Part shown: positions 26,024 through 34,554 of the stretch, in pieces
How the letters are laid out: every line of letters starts with the position of its first letter
How positions within the stretch are numbered: the stretch's first letter is position 1
DNA from: an uncultured Dorea sp.
Lineage (GTDB): Bacteria > Bacillota_A > Clostridia > Lachnospirales > Lachnospiraceae
Assembly (NCBI GenBank): GCA_910579015.1
Contig: CAJTRO010000003.1
Location: 1 to 64,000 of the forward strand
Direction of reading: 5' to 3'
Length of the DNA stretch: 64,000 nt
Translations under genes and position numbers: made by a program
The notes under the pieces: generated by a model
The model's database searches: none
Told to the model about the DNA's origin: nothing
What the model saw: the letters and a program-made list of their open reading frames with translations, nothing else

Positions 26024-27562
26024 ATGGTAAAGGTACAGGAATACAGAGGACATATACGTAACTGGGAGGCGCTCTGCAAGGAGCTTAGGATTGATCCGTC
26101 TCTTCAAAGGGAGGAAAAGGAACGTCAGATCCTTGCGAGAGCCTACGAAGAATGGGGTTATGACATGGCGGACCACATGTATGGGATGTTTGCGTTTGCA
26201 CTGTGGGATGAAGAGGAACAGAAGCTTTTCTGTCTGCGCGACCAGTTCGGCACAAAGCCGTTCTATTATTATCAGACGGCGGACGGACGGCTTCTCTACG
26301 GGACGACCATCCGACAGATCATGGAACAGCCGGGATTCGTGAAGGAATTCAATGAAGATATGCTTCAGATCTATCTGACGCTGACTTATGGGGCGGGAGA
26401 GGATACCTTCTTCAAAGGAGTGAAAAAGCTGCTCCCCGGACGATACCTGGTCTGGAAGGACGGGAAGATGGAGATTACCCGTTACTGGAAGCCCGAATTT
26501 CATCCCGACGACAGCAAGACGCTTAAAGAGTGGGCGGACGAGATCCACACGACGCTTAAGAGCATCATGCCGGAAGTGAAGACGGCTGAAGAATATGCGG
26601 AGTCGTTTCTGTCCGGCGGAGTTGATTCTTCCTATGTGCTGGCCATGTCCGACGTCCGCATGACAGATTCCTGCGGGTATGACGAGGAGCGTTTCGACGA
26701 ATCCCGTCTGGCGGCGGAGACGGCGAGGATCCTGGGGCGGGAGAATCTGAGGTGCCGTATCACCCCGGAAGAGTATTTTGAGACGGTTCCATATGTGATG
26801 TACAATATGGAACAGCCGTTGGGAGACGCTTCTGCGATCGTATTTGCCATTGCATGTAAGGCGGCCGCAGAGCATACGAAGATCTGTTATTCGGGCGAGG
26901 GCTCCGACGAGTTCTTCGGCGGTTACAATATGTACCGCAATGCAGAACGTTACGGGGATAATCTGAAGACATTTTATGTGGGTAATACCAACATTATGAA
27001 AGAGGACGAGAAGAAGAGGATCCTTAAGAATTATTCAGAGGACATCCTTCCGATCAATCTTGTGAAGGATATTTATGAGGAGACGGAGGGGCTTGATCCC
27101 CTTACGAAGATGTCGGATGTGGATATCCAGATATGGCTGGAAGGAGACATCTATCTGAATGTGGACAAGATGAGTACGGCGGCGGGGCTTGAGATACGGA
27201 TGCCGCTGACGGACAGAAGGATCTTCGATATTGCGTCACGGATCCCGTCAAAGTATAAGGTGGACAAGGAGCAGAATAAGGTGGCGTTCCGCACGGCCGC
27301 GGCAAAGCTTCTTCCGGAGGAGATTGCATTCCGCAAGAAGCTGGGATTTATTGTACCGATCCGCATCTGGATGGCAGATGACAGGTACAATCAGGATGTA
27401 CGGGCCAGATTCCACAGCGAGACCGCCGGGAAGTTCTTCCATACGGAAGAGATCAATGCGATTTTTGACGAGTATACAGGCGGGAATTCCGACAACTGGA
27501 GAAAGGTATGGACGATCTATGCATTCCTGGTATGGTATGACGAATATTTTGTAAAGCGTTAA
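26024..27562 (+). CDS. Asparagine synthetase-like protein lacking the glutaminase nucleophile
   Basis: The 512-residue protein aligns with AsnB from about family residue 72 onward but begins MVKVQEYRGHIRNWEALCKE. The position of FNGEIYNY is occupied by YRGHIRNW, so Cys2, the arginine loop and the NGE motif of the class II glutaminase are missing. The remaining half-domain (EEWGYDMADHMYGMFAFALW) and the whole synthetase domain are kept: PP-loop FLSGGVDSS near 194, MEQPLGDAS, SGEGSDEFFGGY and the C-terminal RKKLGF region. It has its own promoter and the upstream DNA encodes another gene, so this is not a frameshift. It should use free ammonia, a partner glutaminase or another amine. Confidence 0.8.
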   Translation: MVKVQEYRGHIRNWEALCKELRIDPSLQREEKERQILARAYEEWGYDMADHMYGMFAFALWDEEEQKLFCLRDQFGTKPFYYYQTADGRLLYGTTIRQIMEQPGFVKEFNEDMLQIYLTLTYGAGEDTFFKGVKKLLPGRYLVWKDGKMEITRYWKPEFHPDDSKTLKEWADEIHTTLKSIMPEVKTAEEYAESFLSGGVDSSYVLAMSDVRMTDSCGYDEERFDESRLAAETARILGRENLRCRITPEEYFETVPYVMYNMEQPLGDASAIVFAIACKAAAEHTKICYSGEGSDEFFGGYNMYRNAERYGDNLKTFYVGNTNIMKEDEKKRILKNYSEDILPINLVKDIYEETEGLDPLTKMSDVDIQIWLEGDIYLNVDKMSTAAGLEIRMPLTDRRIFDIASRIPSKYKVDKEQNKVAFRTAAAKLLPEEIAFRKKLGFIVPIRIWMADDRYNQDVRARFHSETAGKFFHTEEINAIFDEYTGGNSDNWRKVWTIYAFLVWYDEYFVKR

Positions 27563-27570
27563 CGTAAAAC

Positions 27571-27614
27571 TCAGGGTTTGGATCGGGTACATTCCGGTTT
27601 GAGCCCCTTTTTTT
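27571..27614 (+). terminator. Terminator after the asparagine synthetase-like gene
   Basis: GGG at 27574 pairs with CCC at 27604 within an imperfect hairpin containing G-U pairs, followed by seven Ts. Confidence 0.5.
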
Positions 27615-27629
27615 GCTGTTGTATTATAA

Positions 27630-27658
27630 TTGAAAATCCCTTTGTCCCATGTTATAAT
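27630..27658 (+). promoter_or_regulatory. Promoter of the methyltransferase-hslO-nadE group
   Basis: TTGAAA (27630-27635), 17-nt spacer, TATAAT (27653-27658), about 100 bp before the methyltransferase. Confidence 0.65.
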
Positions 27659-27759
27659 AGAAAAATGTATGGATAAAAAAACATATAGTTTCTTGCCGGT
27701 TGGACAGAAGCGGTGTTTCAGGATAGATTTAACGATATTGAGCGCAAAGGAGATTAAGG

Positions 27760-28518
27760 ATGGAAGCATATACAAGATTTGCCGAGGTATATGATATTTT
27801 CATGGATAATATACCTTACGGGGAATGGGCAGAATATCTGCATGAGATATTGAAAGAATATCACATCCCGAATAAGATGGTGCTGGAGCTTGGCTGCGGG
27901 ACAGGCAATATGACGGAGCGCCTTGCGGATAAGGGATACGACATGATTGGCGTGGATAATTCAGAGGTTATGCTTGAGATCGCGATGGAGAAGCGGATCA
28001 AGAGCGGACACGATATCCTTTATCTGTTGCAGGATATGCAGTCTTTCGAGTTATATGGCACGGTCGGGGCAGTGGTGAGTATCTGTGATTCCATTAATTA
28101 TATCACGAGTGATGAGGAGCTTAAGGAGGTTTTTCATCTTGTGAATAACTATCTGGATCCCCGGGGGATTTTTGTGTTTGATTTCAACACAGAATATAAG
28201 TACCGGGAATTGTTAGGCGATAAGGTGATCGCAGAGGAGCGGGAAGAGTGCAGCTTTATCTGGGATAATTATTATAATGCGGAAGATAAGATGAATGAGT
28301 ATCAGCTCACGCTGTTCGTTCAGAGCAAGGAGGAGCCTGAGCTGTACCGGAAGTATCAGGAGGTTCATTATCAGAAGGCATATACATTGGAGAAGATCAA
28401 GACGCTGATCGAGAAGGCAGGGCTCCGCTATGTTGCGGCGTATGACGCCTATACACGGAAGGCGCCGATGTACACCAGCGGACGTATCTGTGTGATCGCA
28501 CAGGAGTACGGGAAGTAA
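27760..28518 (+). CDS. Class I SAM-dependent methyltransferase
   Basis: The 252-residue protein has the Rossmann-type SAM site: motif I LELGCGTGNM near 43, the acidic residue after beta-2 in GVDNSEVML, LLQDMQSF, and motif IV region VVSICDSINYI. No substrate-specific domain is apparent, and related proteins are annotated only generally. The start follows AAAGGAG. It is 32 bp upstream of hslO and probably co-transcribed with it and nadE. Confidence 0.85.
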   Translation: MEAYTRFAEVYDIFMDNIPYGEWAEYLHEILKEYHIPNKMVLELGCGTGNMTERLADKGYDMIGVDNSEVMLEIAMEKRIKSGHDILYLLQDMQSFELYGTVGAVVSICDSINYITSDEELKEVFHLVNNYLDPRGIFVFDFNTEYKYRELLGDKVIAEEREECSFIWDNYYNAEDKMNEYQLTLFVQSKEEPELYRKYQEVHYQKAYTLEKIKTLIEKAGLRYVAAYDAYTRKAPMYTSGRICVIAQEYGK

Positions 28519-28550
28519 TCGATGTATATTAAGGGGAAGAGGTAGGAATA

Positions 28551-29426
28551 ATGGAAGATTATATCGTAAGAGCCACGGCGGCGGATAATCAGGTCCGTGC
28601 GTTTGCCGCGACCACCAGACAGCTGGTTGAGACGGCGAGGATGCATCACGGGACCAGCCCGGTGGCGGCTGCGGCGCTTGGGAGGCTCTTAAGCGCCGGG
28701 GCGATGATGGGCAGTATGATGAAGAATGACACGGATATGCTGACGCTCCAGATCAAAAGCGGCGGCCCGATCGGAGGGATCACAGTCACGGCAGACAGCC
28801 ATGCCAATGTGAAGGGTTATGTTGGGAATCCGGATGTGATGCTCCCGCCTAAGAACGGGAAGCTGGACGTAGGGGGAGCAGTCGGGCCAGGGCTTTTGCT
28901 GGTGATCAAGGATATGGGACTTAAGGAACCATATTCGGGACAGACGATACTGGTATCCAGTGAGATTGCCGAGGATCTGACCTATTATTTTGCGAATTCG
29001 GAGCAGGTGCCGTCTTCTGTGGGGTTAGGCGTCCTGATGGAGAAGGACAACACGGTACGCTGTGCGGGCGGTTTCATCATCCAGATGATGCCCTTTGCCG
29101 GAGAGGATACCGTGTGCAGGTTAGAAGAGAATCTTAAAAAGGTTCCGTCTGTGACCGCCATGCTGGATAAGGGATATACGCCGGAGCAGTTGTTAGAGGT
29201 GTTGTTTGAAGGACTTGGACTTGAGATCACAGATACGATGCCGGCCAGGTTCTATTGTAACTGTTCGAAGGAGCGGGTGGAGCAGGCTGTGGTAAGTATC
29301 GGAAGAAAAGAGATCCAGGAGATGATCCAAGACGGGGAAGATATCGAGGTAAAGTGCCATTTCTGCAATACTGCTTACCGGTATACGGTGGAGGAGCTTA
29401 AGGAGATATTGAAGCGTAGTAAATAA
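28551..29426 (+). CDS. hslO: Hsp33 redox-regulated chaperone
   Basis: Hsp33 is a holdase that is activated by oxidative unfolding when its zinc centre is oxidised. The 291-residue protein has the N-terminal substrate-binding domain (about 1-175) and the C-terminal redox switch with the conserved CxC (YCNCSKE, near 236) and CxxC (CHFC, near 270) pairs, in the correct spacing. Location between a methyltransferase and nadE on one strand suggests a housekeeping operon. Confidence 0.95.
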   Translation: MEDYIVRATAADNQVRAFAATTRQLVETARMHHGTSPVAAAALGRLLSAGAMMGSMMKNDTDMLTLQIKSGGPIGGITVTADSHANVKGYVGNPDVMLPPKNGKLDVGGAVGPGLLLVIKDMGLKEPYSGQTILVSSEIAEDLTYYFANSEQVPSSVGLGVLMEKDNTVRCAGGFIIQMMPFAGEDTVCRLEENLKKVPSVTAMLDKGYTPEQLLEVLFEGLGLEITDTMPARFYCNCSKERVEQAVVSIGRKEIQEMIQDGEDIEVKCHFCNTAYRYTVEELKEILKRSK

Positions 29427-29458
29427 GCAGGCATGAGAAAAAGGAGCGGATCAGCAGG

Positions 29459-31384
29459 ATGAAAGACGGATTTTTGAAGGTGGCGGCAGTGACGCCGGAT
29501 ATCAGGGTTGCGGATGTCGCCTATAATACAGATCAGATATGTGCGTTGATCGATGAGACGGTGGAGAATGGGGCGAAGGTGGTTGTATTTCCGGAGCTCT
29601 GTGTGACGGGTTATACCTGCGGCGATCTCTTTACGCAGGATGTCCTTCTTGAGGATGCCAGAGAGGGGATCCTTAAGCTGGCGGAGCATACGAAGGGGAA
29701 GGACGCCCTGATATTCGCGGGGGCGCCGCTTACTGTGGACGGAGAGCTGTATAATGTGGCGGCGGCGTTTAACAGGGGAAGGATCCTGGGCTTTACGACC
29801 AAGACCTTTCTGCCTAATTACGGAGAATTCTATGAGATGCGCCAGTTTTGCCGGGGCCCAGAGGACGCAAGAGACATCCTGTTTGACGGAGAACGGATTC
29901 CTTTTGGCCCGAAGCTGTTGTTTGAAGCGGTCTCGATGGATTCTCTCGTGGTGTCGGCGGAAGTTTGCGAGGATATGTGGTCTGCGGTTTCGCCGGGCTG
30001 TCAGGCGGCAAGTGAAGGAGCAACTGTGATCGTCAACTGTTCGGCAAGCGACGAGACGGTCGGGAAGGACGAGTACCGGAGAAGTCTGGTCTGCGGACAG
30101 TCCGGGCGTCTGATCTGCGGGTATATCTATGCCAATGCGGGAGAGGGCGAGTCGACGACGGATCTGGTATTCGCAGGACATAACCTGATCGCGGAGAACG
30201 GAGTGATATTGAAGGAAAGCGGGCGTTTCAGGAATGGTGCAGTCTATTCGGAGATCGACCTGAAGCGTCTTATGAGTGAGCGGAGGAGGAATACAACCTT
30301 CCGGCCGGCGGCGGAGCATGTTCTTAAGCGGATCCCCTTTGAGATCGGAGTGGAAGACACGGCTCTTACAAGAAAGATTCCGTCAAGTCCCTTTGTGCCG
30401 GACAGGGAAGAGGACAGGGCGAAGCGTTGTGAGGAGATACTCATGATCCAGGCAATGGGACTTAAGAAGCGGATTGCCCATACCCATGCGAAGAACGTGG
30501 TGGTGGGGATATCCGGAGGGCTGGATTCGACGCTGGCGCTTCTGGTATCTGCCAGGGCGTTTGATATGCTGGGGATGGACCGGAAGGGGATCACGGCGGT
30601 GACGATGCCCTGTTTTGGAACGACGGACCGGACATATCAGAATGCCTGTAAGATGTCGGTAAGGCTTGGGGCCTGCTTAAGGGAGATTCCGATCGCGGAC
30701 TCGGTGAGACAGCATTTTAAAGATATCGGACATGCGATGGAAGATCACAGCGTGACGTTTGAGAACGTCCAGGCGCGGGAACGTACCCAGGTGCTGATGG
30801 ATGTGGCGAACCAGAACGGCGGTCTTGTGATCGGGACCGGCGATATGTCAGAGCTTGCCCTTGGATGGGCGACCTATAACGGCGACCATATGTCCATGTA
30901 CGGGGTGAATGCGTCTGTACCCAAGACGCTGGTGCGCCATCTGGTGCATTATTATGCGGACACCTGCGGGGACGACAAGCTTAAGGAGATCCTCTATGAT
31001 GTGCTTGACACTCCCGTCAGTCCGGAACTGCTTCCGCCAAAGGACGGGAAGATCGCACAGAAGACGGAGGATCTGGTAGGTCCCTACGAACTGCACGATT
31101 TCTTCTTGTATTATCTTTTGAGGTTCGGATATGAGCCGGGGAAGATCTACCGTCTTGCAAGATATGCATTTGACGGTGAGTATGATGATGATACGATCTA
31201 CAGATGGCTTGAGACCTTCTTAAGGAGATTCTTTAGCCAGCAGTTCAAGCGGTCCTGCCTGGCGGACGGGGCGAAGGTCGGGACGGTCGCGCTGTCTCCG
31301 CGGGGCGACTTGCGGATGCCGAGCGACGCATGTGCGGCAGGATGGCTCAGGGATCTTGAACGGGCGCGGCAGCGTCAGATATAG
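29459..31384 (+). CDS. nadE: Glutamine-dependent NAD+ synthetase
   Basis: NadE converts nicotinic acid adenine dinucleotide to NAD+. The 641-residue form has an N-terminal nitrilase-type glutaminase domain with the Glu-Lys-Cys triad (Glu in FPELCVTGY near 46, Lys in TKTFLPNYGE near 117, Cys in SAEVCEDMW near 171) and a C-terminal synthetase domain with the PP-loop GISGGLDST near 350 and GTGDMSELALGW. Both domains are intact, so ammonia is channelled from glutamine. The start follows AAAAAGGAG. Confidence 0.95.
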   Translation: MKDGFLKVAAVTPDIRVADVAYNTDQICALIDETVENGAKVVVFPELCVTGYTCGDLFTQDVLLEDAREGILKLAEHTKGKDALIFAGAPLTVDGELYNVAAAFNRGRILGFTTKTFLPNYGEFYEMRQFCRGPEDARDILFDGERIPFGPKLLFEAVSMDSLVVSAEVCEDMWSAVSPGCQAASEGATVIVNCSASDETVGKDEYRRSLVCGQSGRLICGYIYANAGEGESTTDLVFAGHNLIAENGVILKESGRFRNGAVYSEIDLKRLMSERRRNTTFRPAAEHVLKRIPFEIGVEDTALTRKIPSSPFVPDREEDRAKRCEEILMIQAMGLKKRIAHTHAKNVVVGISGGLDSTLALLVSARAFDMLGMDRKGITAVTMPCFGTTDRTYQNACKMSVRLGACLREIPIADSVRQHFKDIGHAMEDHSVTFENVQARERTQVLMDVANQNGGLVIGTGDMSELALGWATYNGDHMSMYGVNASVPKTLVRHLVHYYADTCGDDKLKEILYDVLDTPVSPELLPPKDGKIAQKTEDLVGPYELHDFFLYYLLRFGYEPGKIYRLARYAFDGEYDDDTIYRWLETFLRRFFSQQFKRSCLADGAKVGTVALSPRGDLRMPSDACAAGWLRDLERARQRQI

Positions 31385-31484
31385 AGAGATATTTTAGGAT
31401 CAGAATGATTGAGATAGAAGATTTCAGGATAGACAGGTGCTCTGTGACTGGCGGAGTACCTTTTATCTAGTTAGGGGATGAAAG

Positions 31485-32924
31485 ATGGAGCAGACAACGA
31501 ACATTATTGAATTAAGACATATCACGAAGACATATGAGGACGGATACAGCGCGGTATTGGATTTTAACCTTGAGGTGAAGCAGGGAGAGTTTGTCACCTT
31601 TCTTGGACCTTCCGGGTGCGGGAAGACCACGACGCTCAGGATGATCGCAGGATTTGATCTGCCTACGGAGGGGGAGATTCTGCTGAACGGCAGGCCGATC
31701 ACCAGCCTTCCGCCCAATAAGAGGCCGATCAATACGGTGTTCCAGCGGTATGCGCTGTTTCCGCATATGAATATCTATGAGAACATTGCATTTGGGCTGA
31801 GGCAGAAGAAGACGCCGGAGAAGGAGATCACGAAGAAGGTGAAGAAGGTTCTGGAGCTGGTGGATCTGGAAGGCTTTGAGAACAGGCGGGTGGATACATT
31901 GTCAGGCGGACAGCAGCAGAGGGTTGCCATCGCAAGGGCCGTGGTCAACGAGCCGCAGATCCTTCTGCTTGACGAACCCTTAGGCGCACTGGATCTTAAG
32001 ATGCGTAAGGAGATGCAGCTGGAGCTTAAGGAGATGCACCGTGAGCTTGGGATTACCTTCATCTATGTGACGCATGACCAGGAAGAGGCGCTTACCATGT
32101 CAGATAAGATCGTGGTCATGTCGGAGGGGAAGATGCAGCAGATCGGAACGCCGGAGGATATCTATAATGAGCCGATCAATGCGTTTGTGGCGGACTTCAT
32201 CGGCGACAGCAATATCTTTAACGGGATCATGACCGGGAAGCTTAAGGCGCGTTTCTGCGGCGGAGAATTTATCTGTGTGGACGATATAGAAGAAGGGACG
32301 CATATTACCGCGGTGGTGCGTCCGGAGGACGTGAACCTGACCGCGCCTGAGGAGGGAAGGATCCGGGGGACCGTGACTTCTGTAATCTTTAAAGGGATGC
32401 ATTATGAGATTACCGTGGAGTCCGGCAAGAATGAGATCGTGGCGCAGTCCGTGCATTCTGCCAGGGAAGGGGACCGGGTAGGAATCCAGGTTGAACCGGA
32501 TAATATCCATCTTATGCTTGCGGAAGACCATACGAACATCTTTGCCGTGGAGATCAATAAGAATTATGAGCTGGAATACAACGGGACGGTTCTGCCGGTC
32601 AGCCTGCCTGATATCATCGAGGGGAGTTCTGTATCAGAGGACGGTACGCTTCTGGATAAGAAGGGGCTTGAGATCGAGCCCGACAAGGTTCGGATCAAGA
32701 TCTCTATTAAGCCTCAGGATATCGAGCTTACAGACGACCAGGAAGAAGGACTGGTACAGGGGTATATCAGCAATCTGATCTATAAAGGCGACCATTACAG
32801 TTATGTGATACATACGGATCTGGAGCAGGATTTTGTGGTCAATGATGAATATCTGTGGAACATGGAGGATCAGGTCGGTCTGATCATGCCGGTGGAGAAG
32901 ATGATATTCACAGTGAAGAAATAG
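31485..32924 (+). CDS. potA: Spermidine/putrescine ABC transporter ATPase with extra C-terminal domain
   Basis: PotA powers polyamine uptake. Residues 1-240 are a typical ABC ATPase: Walker A GPSGCGKTT, signature LSGGQQQR, Walker B LLLDEPLGALD and the H-loop VTHDQEEAL. A first TOBE region follows at about 285-350. The protein then continues for about 130 more residues (from MLAEDHTNIFAVEINKNYEL), which include a segment beginning VRIKISIKPQDIELTD that looks like a second TOBE-type unit. At 479 residues it is over 100 longer than the usual PotA. The extra domain may respond to substrate or another regulator. It heads the potABCD operon. Confidence 0.92.
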   Translation: MEQTTNIIELRHITKTYEDGYSAVLDFNLEVKQGEFVTFLGPSGCGKTTTLRMIAGFDLPTEGEILLNGRPITSLPPNKRPINTVFQRYALFPHMNIYENIAFGLRQKKTPEKEITKKVKKVLELVDLEGFENRRVDTLSGGQQQRVAIARAVVNEPQILLLDEPLGALDLKMRKEMQLELKEMHRELGITFIYVTHDQEEALTMSDKIVVMSEGKMQQIGTPEDIYNEPINAFVADFIGDSNIFNGIMTGKLKARFCGGEFICVDDIEEGTHITAVVRPEDVNLTAPEEGRIRGTVTSVIFKGMHYEITVESGKNEIVAQSVHSAREGDRVGIQVEPDNIHLMLAEDHTNIFAVEINKNYELEYNGTVLPVSLPDIIEGSSVSEDGTLLDKKGLEIEPDKVRIKISIKPQDIELTDDQEEGLVQGYISNLIYKGDHYSYVIHTDLEQDFVVNDEYLWNMEDQVGLIMPVEKMIFTVKK

Positions 32925-32959
32925 TATAAGGGCAATATATCGAAAAAGGAGGAGGATAA

Positions 32960-33754
32960 ATGCAGAAACGTACTTTTTCCAGAAAATATCTGGGAATCCC
33001 ATATGCGTTGTTTCTGGTATGCTTTGTTGCGGCACCGCTGATCGTGCTGTTTTATTATGCATTTACGAATGGAGAGGGCGCGTTTACGTTCAGAAACCTG
33101 ACAGGATTTTTTACGGATCCAAATACACTGGGGACGCTTTTTTACAGCTTTGGCATAGCATTGGTCACGACGGTGTTTTGTCTGCTTCTGGCGTATCCGA
33201 CGGCATACATCCTTGCTTACAGCAGGCTTAAGGCAAAGTCCGTCATTCTTATGATCTTCATTATGCCGATGTGGATCAATTTCTCCCTCAGGATTACCGC
33301 TCTTAAGGAGATCCTTACCTGGCTGGAGGGAAATCTGGCTTACCACCCGTTTCTGAATACGGTGCTTGGCATGAGCTATGATTTCCTGCCGTTCATGATA
33401 CTGCCGATCTATACGACGATCTCCAGGCTTGACGGAGCGCTCCTGGAAGCCGCAAGAGATCTTGGCGCAGGAGAAAGAGGGGCATTTCTAAGGGTTACGC
33501 TGCCTCTGTCACTGCCGGGGATCATGAGCGGCGTGGCGATGGTGTTCCTTCCGGCGATGACGAATTACGTCGTACTGGATATGCTGTATAACAGTACATA
33601 TATCATGGGAAGCCTGATCGGCAGTTACTTTGCGGCCTATGACTGGCACGGCGGATCTATGATCGCGCTGATCCTCCTTGGCATCATCTGTCTGTTTACA
33701 CTTCTCACAGACGGAGCGCAGGAGGAGAATACGAGAGGAGGGACGCTGCTGTGA
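32960..33754 (+). CDS. potB: Spermidine/putrescine ABC transporter permease PotB
   Basis: The 264-residue inner-membrane protein has six predicted helices and the EAA-type loop EAARDLGAGERGAFLRVTLPLSLPG that contacts the ATPase. Its start follows GGAGGAGG. The stop overlaps the potC start by 4 nt, so the two permeases are coupled. Confidence 0.93.
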   Translation: MQKRTFSRKYLGIPYALFLVCFVAAPLIVLFYYAFTNGEGAFTFRNLTGFFTDPNTLGTLFYSFGIALVTTVFCLLLAYPTAYILAYSRLKAKSVILMIFIMPMWINFSLRITALKEILTWLEGNLAYHPFLNTVLGMSYDFLPFMILPIYTTISRLDGALLEAARDLGAGERGAFLRVTLPLSLPGIMSGVAMVFLPAMTNYVVLDMLYNSTYIMGSLIGSYFAAYDWHGGSMIALILLGIICLFTLLTDGAQEENTRGGTLL

Positions 33755-34554
33755 TAAAGAAATCATGGAGATGGATGGTCATCATATTCGTTCTGTTGTT
33801 TTTGTATCTGCCGATCCTGGTGCTGGCAGTATACAGCTTTACGGACGCCTCTAATATCGGGGCAATCCGTGGATTTTCCATGCACAATTACGTGACACTT
33901 TTTACAACGCCGGAGCTTCGCGATATGATCTTGGGGACGGTGATCCTGGCGGTCGTATCGGCTGTGGCCGCGACGATACTGGGGACATTGGGCGCGATCG
34001 GGGCGTTCTATTCAGGAAAGGGGATGTCCTCTGCCATCACGACAATGAATCAGGTGCCGGTGGTGAATGCGGATGTAGTGACCGGGTTCTCTATCTGTAT
34101 CCTGCTTGTAGTGGTGCTTGGCGTAAGCAAGGATACTTTCATCCCGCTGCTGGCAGGGCATGTGACACTCTGCGCCCCCTTCGTGTTCCTGTCGGTGATA
34201 CCCAAGCTTAAGCAGATGGATACCAGCATCTATGAGGCGGCTCTGGATCTTGGAGCCGCGCCGTTTACCGCATTGACGAGGGTGGTGATCCCGCAGATCT
34301 TCCCGGGGATCGTCTCAGGCTTTGCGATGGCGGTCACCCTGTCGCTGGATGATTATTTTGTGGCTACCTATACGAAGCCGGCAACTTTTGATACGATCAG
34401 CACGTATGTGGTTAACGCGACAAAAGGAGCGCAGACGAACATTAAGACAGCATTATGGGCGTTGTCCACAGTCATCTTCCTTCTGGTCGTATTGTTTACG
34501 GTGGTGATGAATATCCGTGCCAACAGAGAGGCTGTGGAAAGGAAGGGTGTATGA
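33751..34554 (+). CDS. potC: Spermidine/putrescine ABC transporter permease PotC
   Basis: The 267-residue permease has six predicted helices and the EAA loop EAALDLGAAPFTALTRVVIP. It begins at a GTG overlapping the end of potB (GTGA). Its end overlaps the PotD start by 4 nt (ATGA). It should pair with PotB to form the channel. Confidence 0.93.
   Translation: MIKKSWRWMVIIFVLLFLYLPILVLAVYSFTDASNIGAIRGFSMHNYVTLFTTPELRDMILGTVILAVVSAVAATILGTLGAIGAFYSGKGMSSAITTMNQVPVVNADVVTGFSICILLVVVLGVSKDTFIPLLAGHVTLCAPFVFLSVIPKLKQMDTSIYEAALDLGAAPFTALTRVVIPQIFPGIVSGFAMAVTLSLDDYFVATYTKPATFDTISTYVVNATKGAQTNIKTALWALSTVIFLLVVLFTVVMNIRANREAVERKGV

Noticed and set aside
34455..34550. PotD start upstream inside potC
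   Set aside because: The ATG at 34551 overlaps the potC stop in the usual coupled manner; the upstream extension is potC sequence in another frame.
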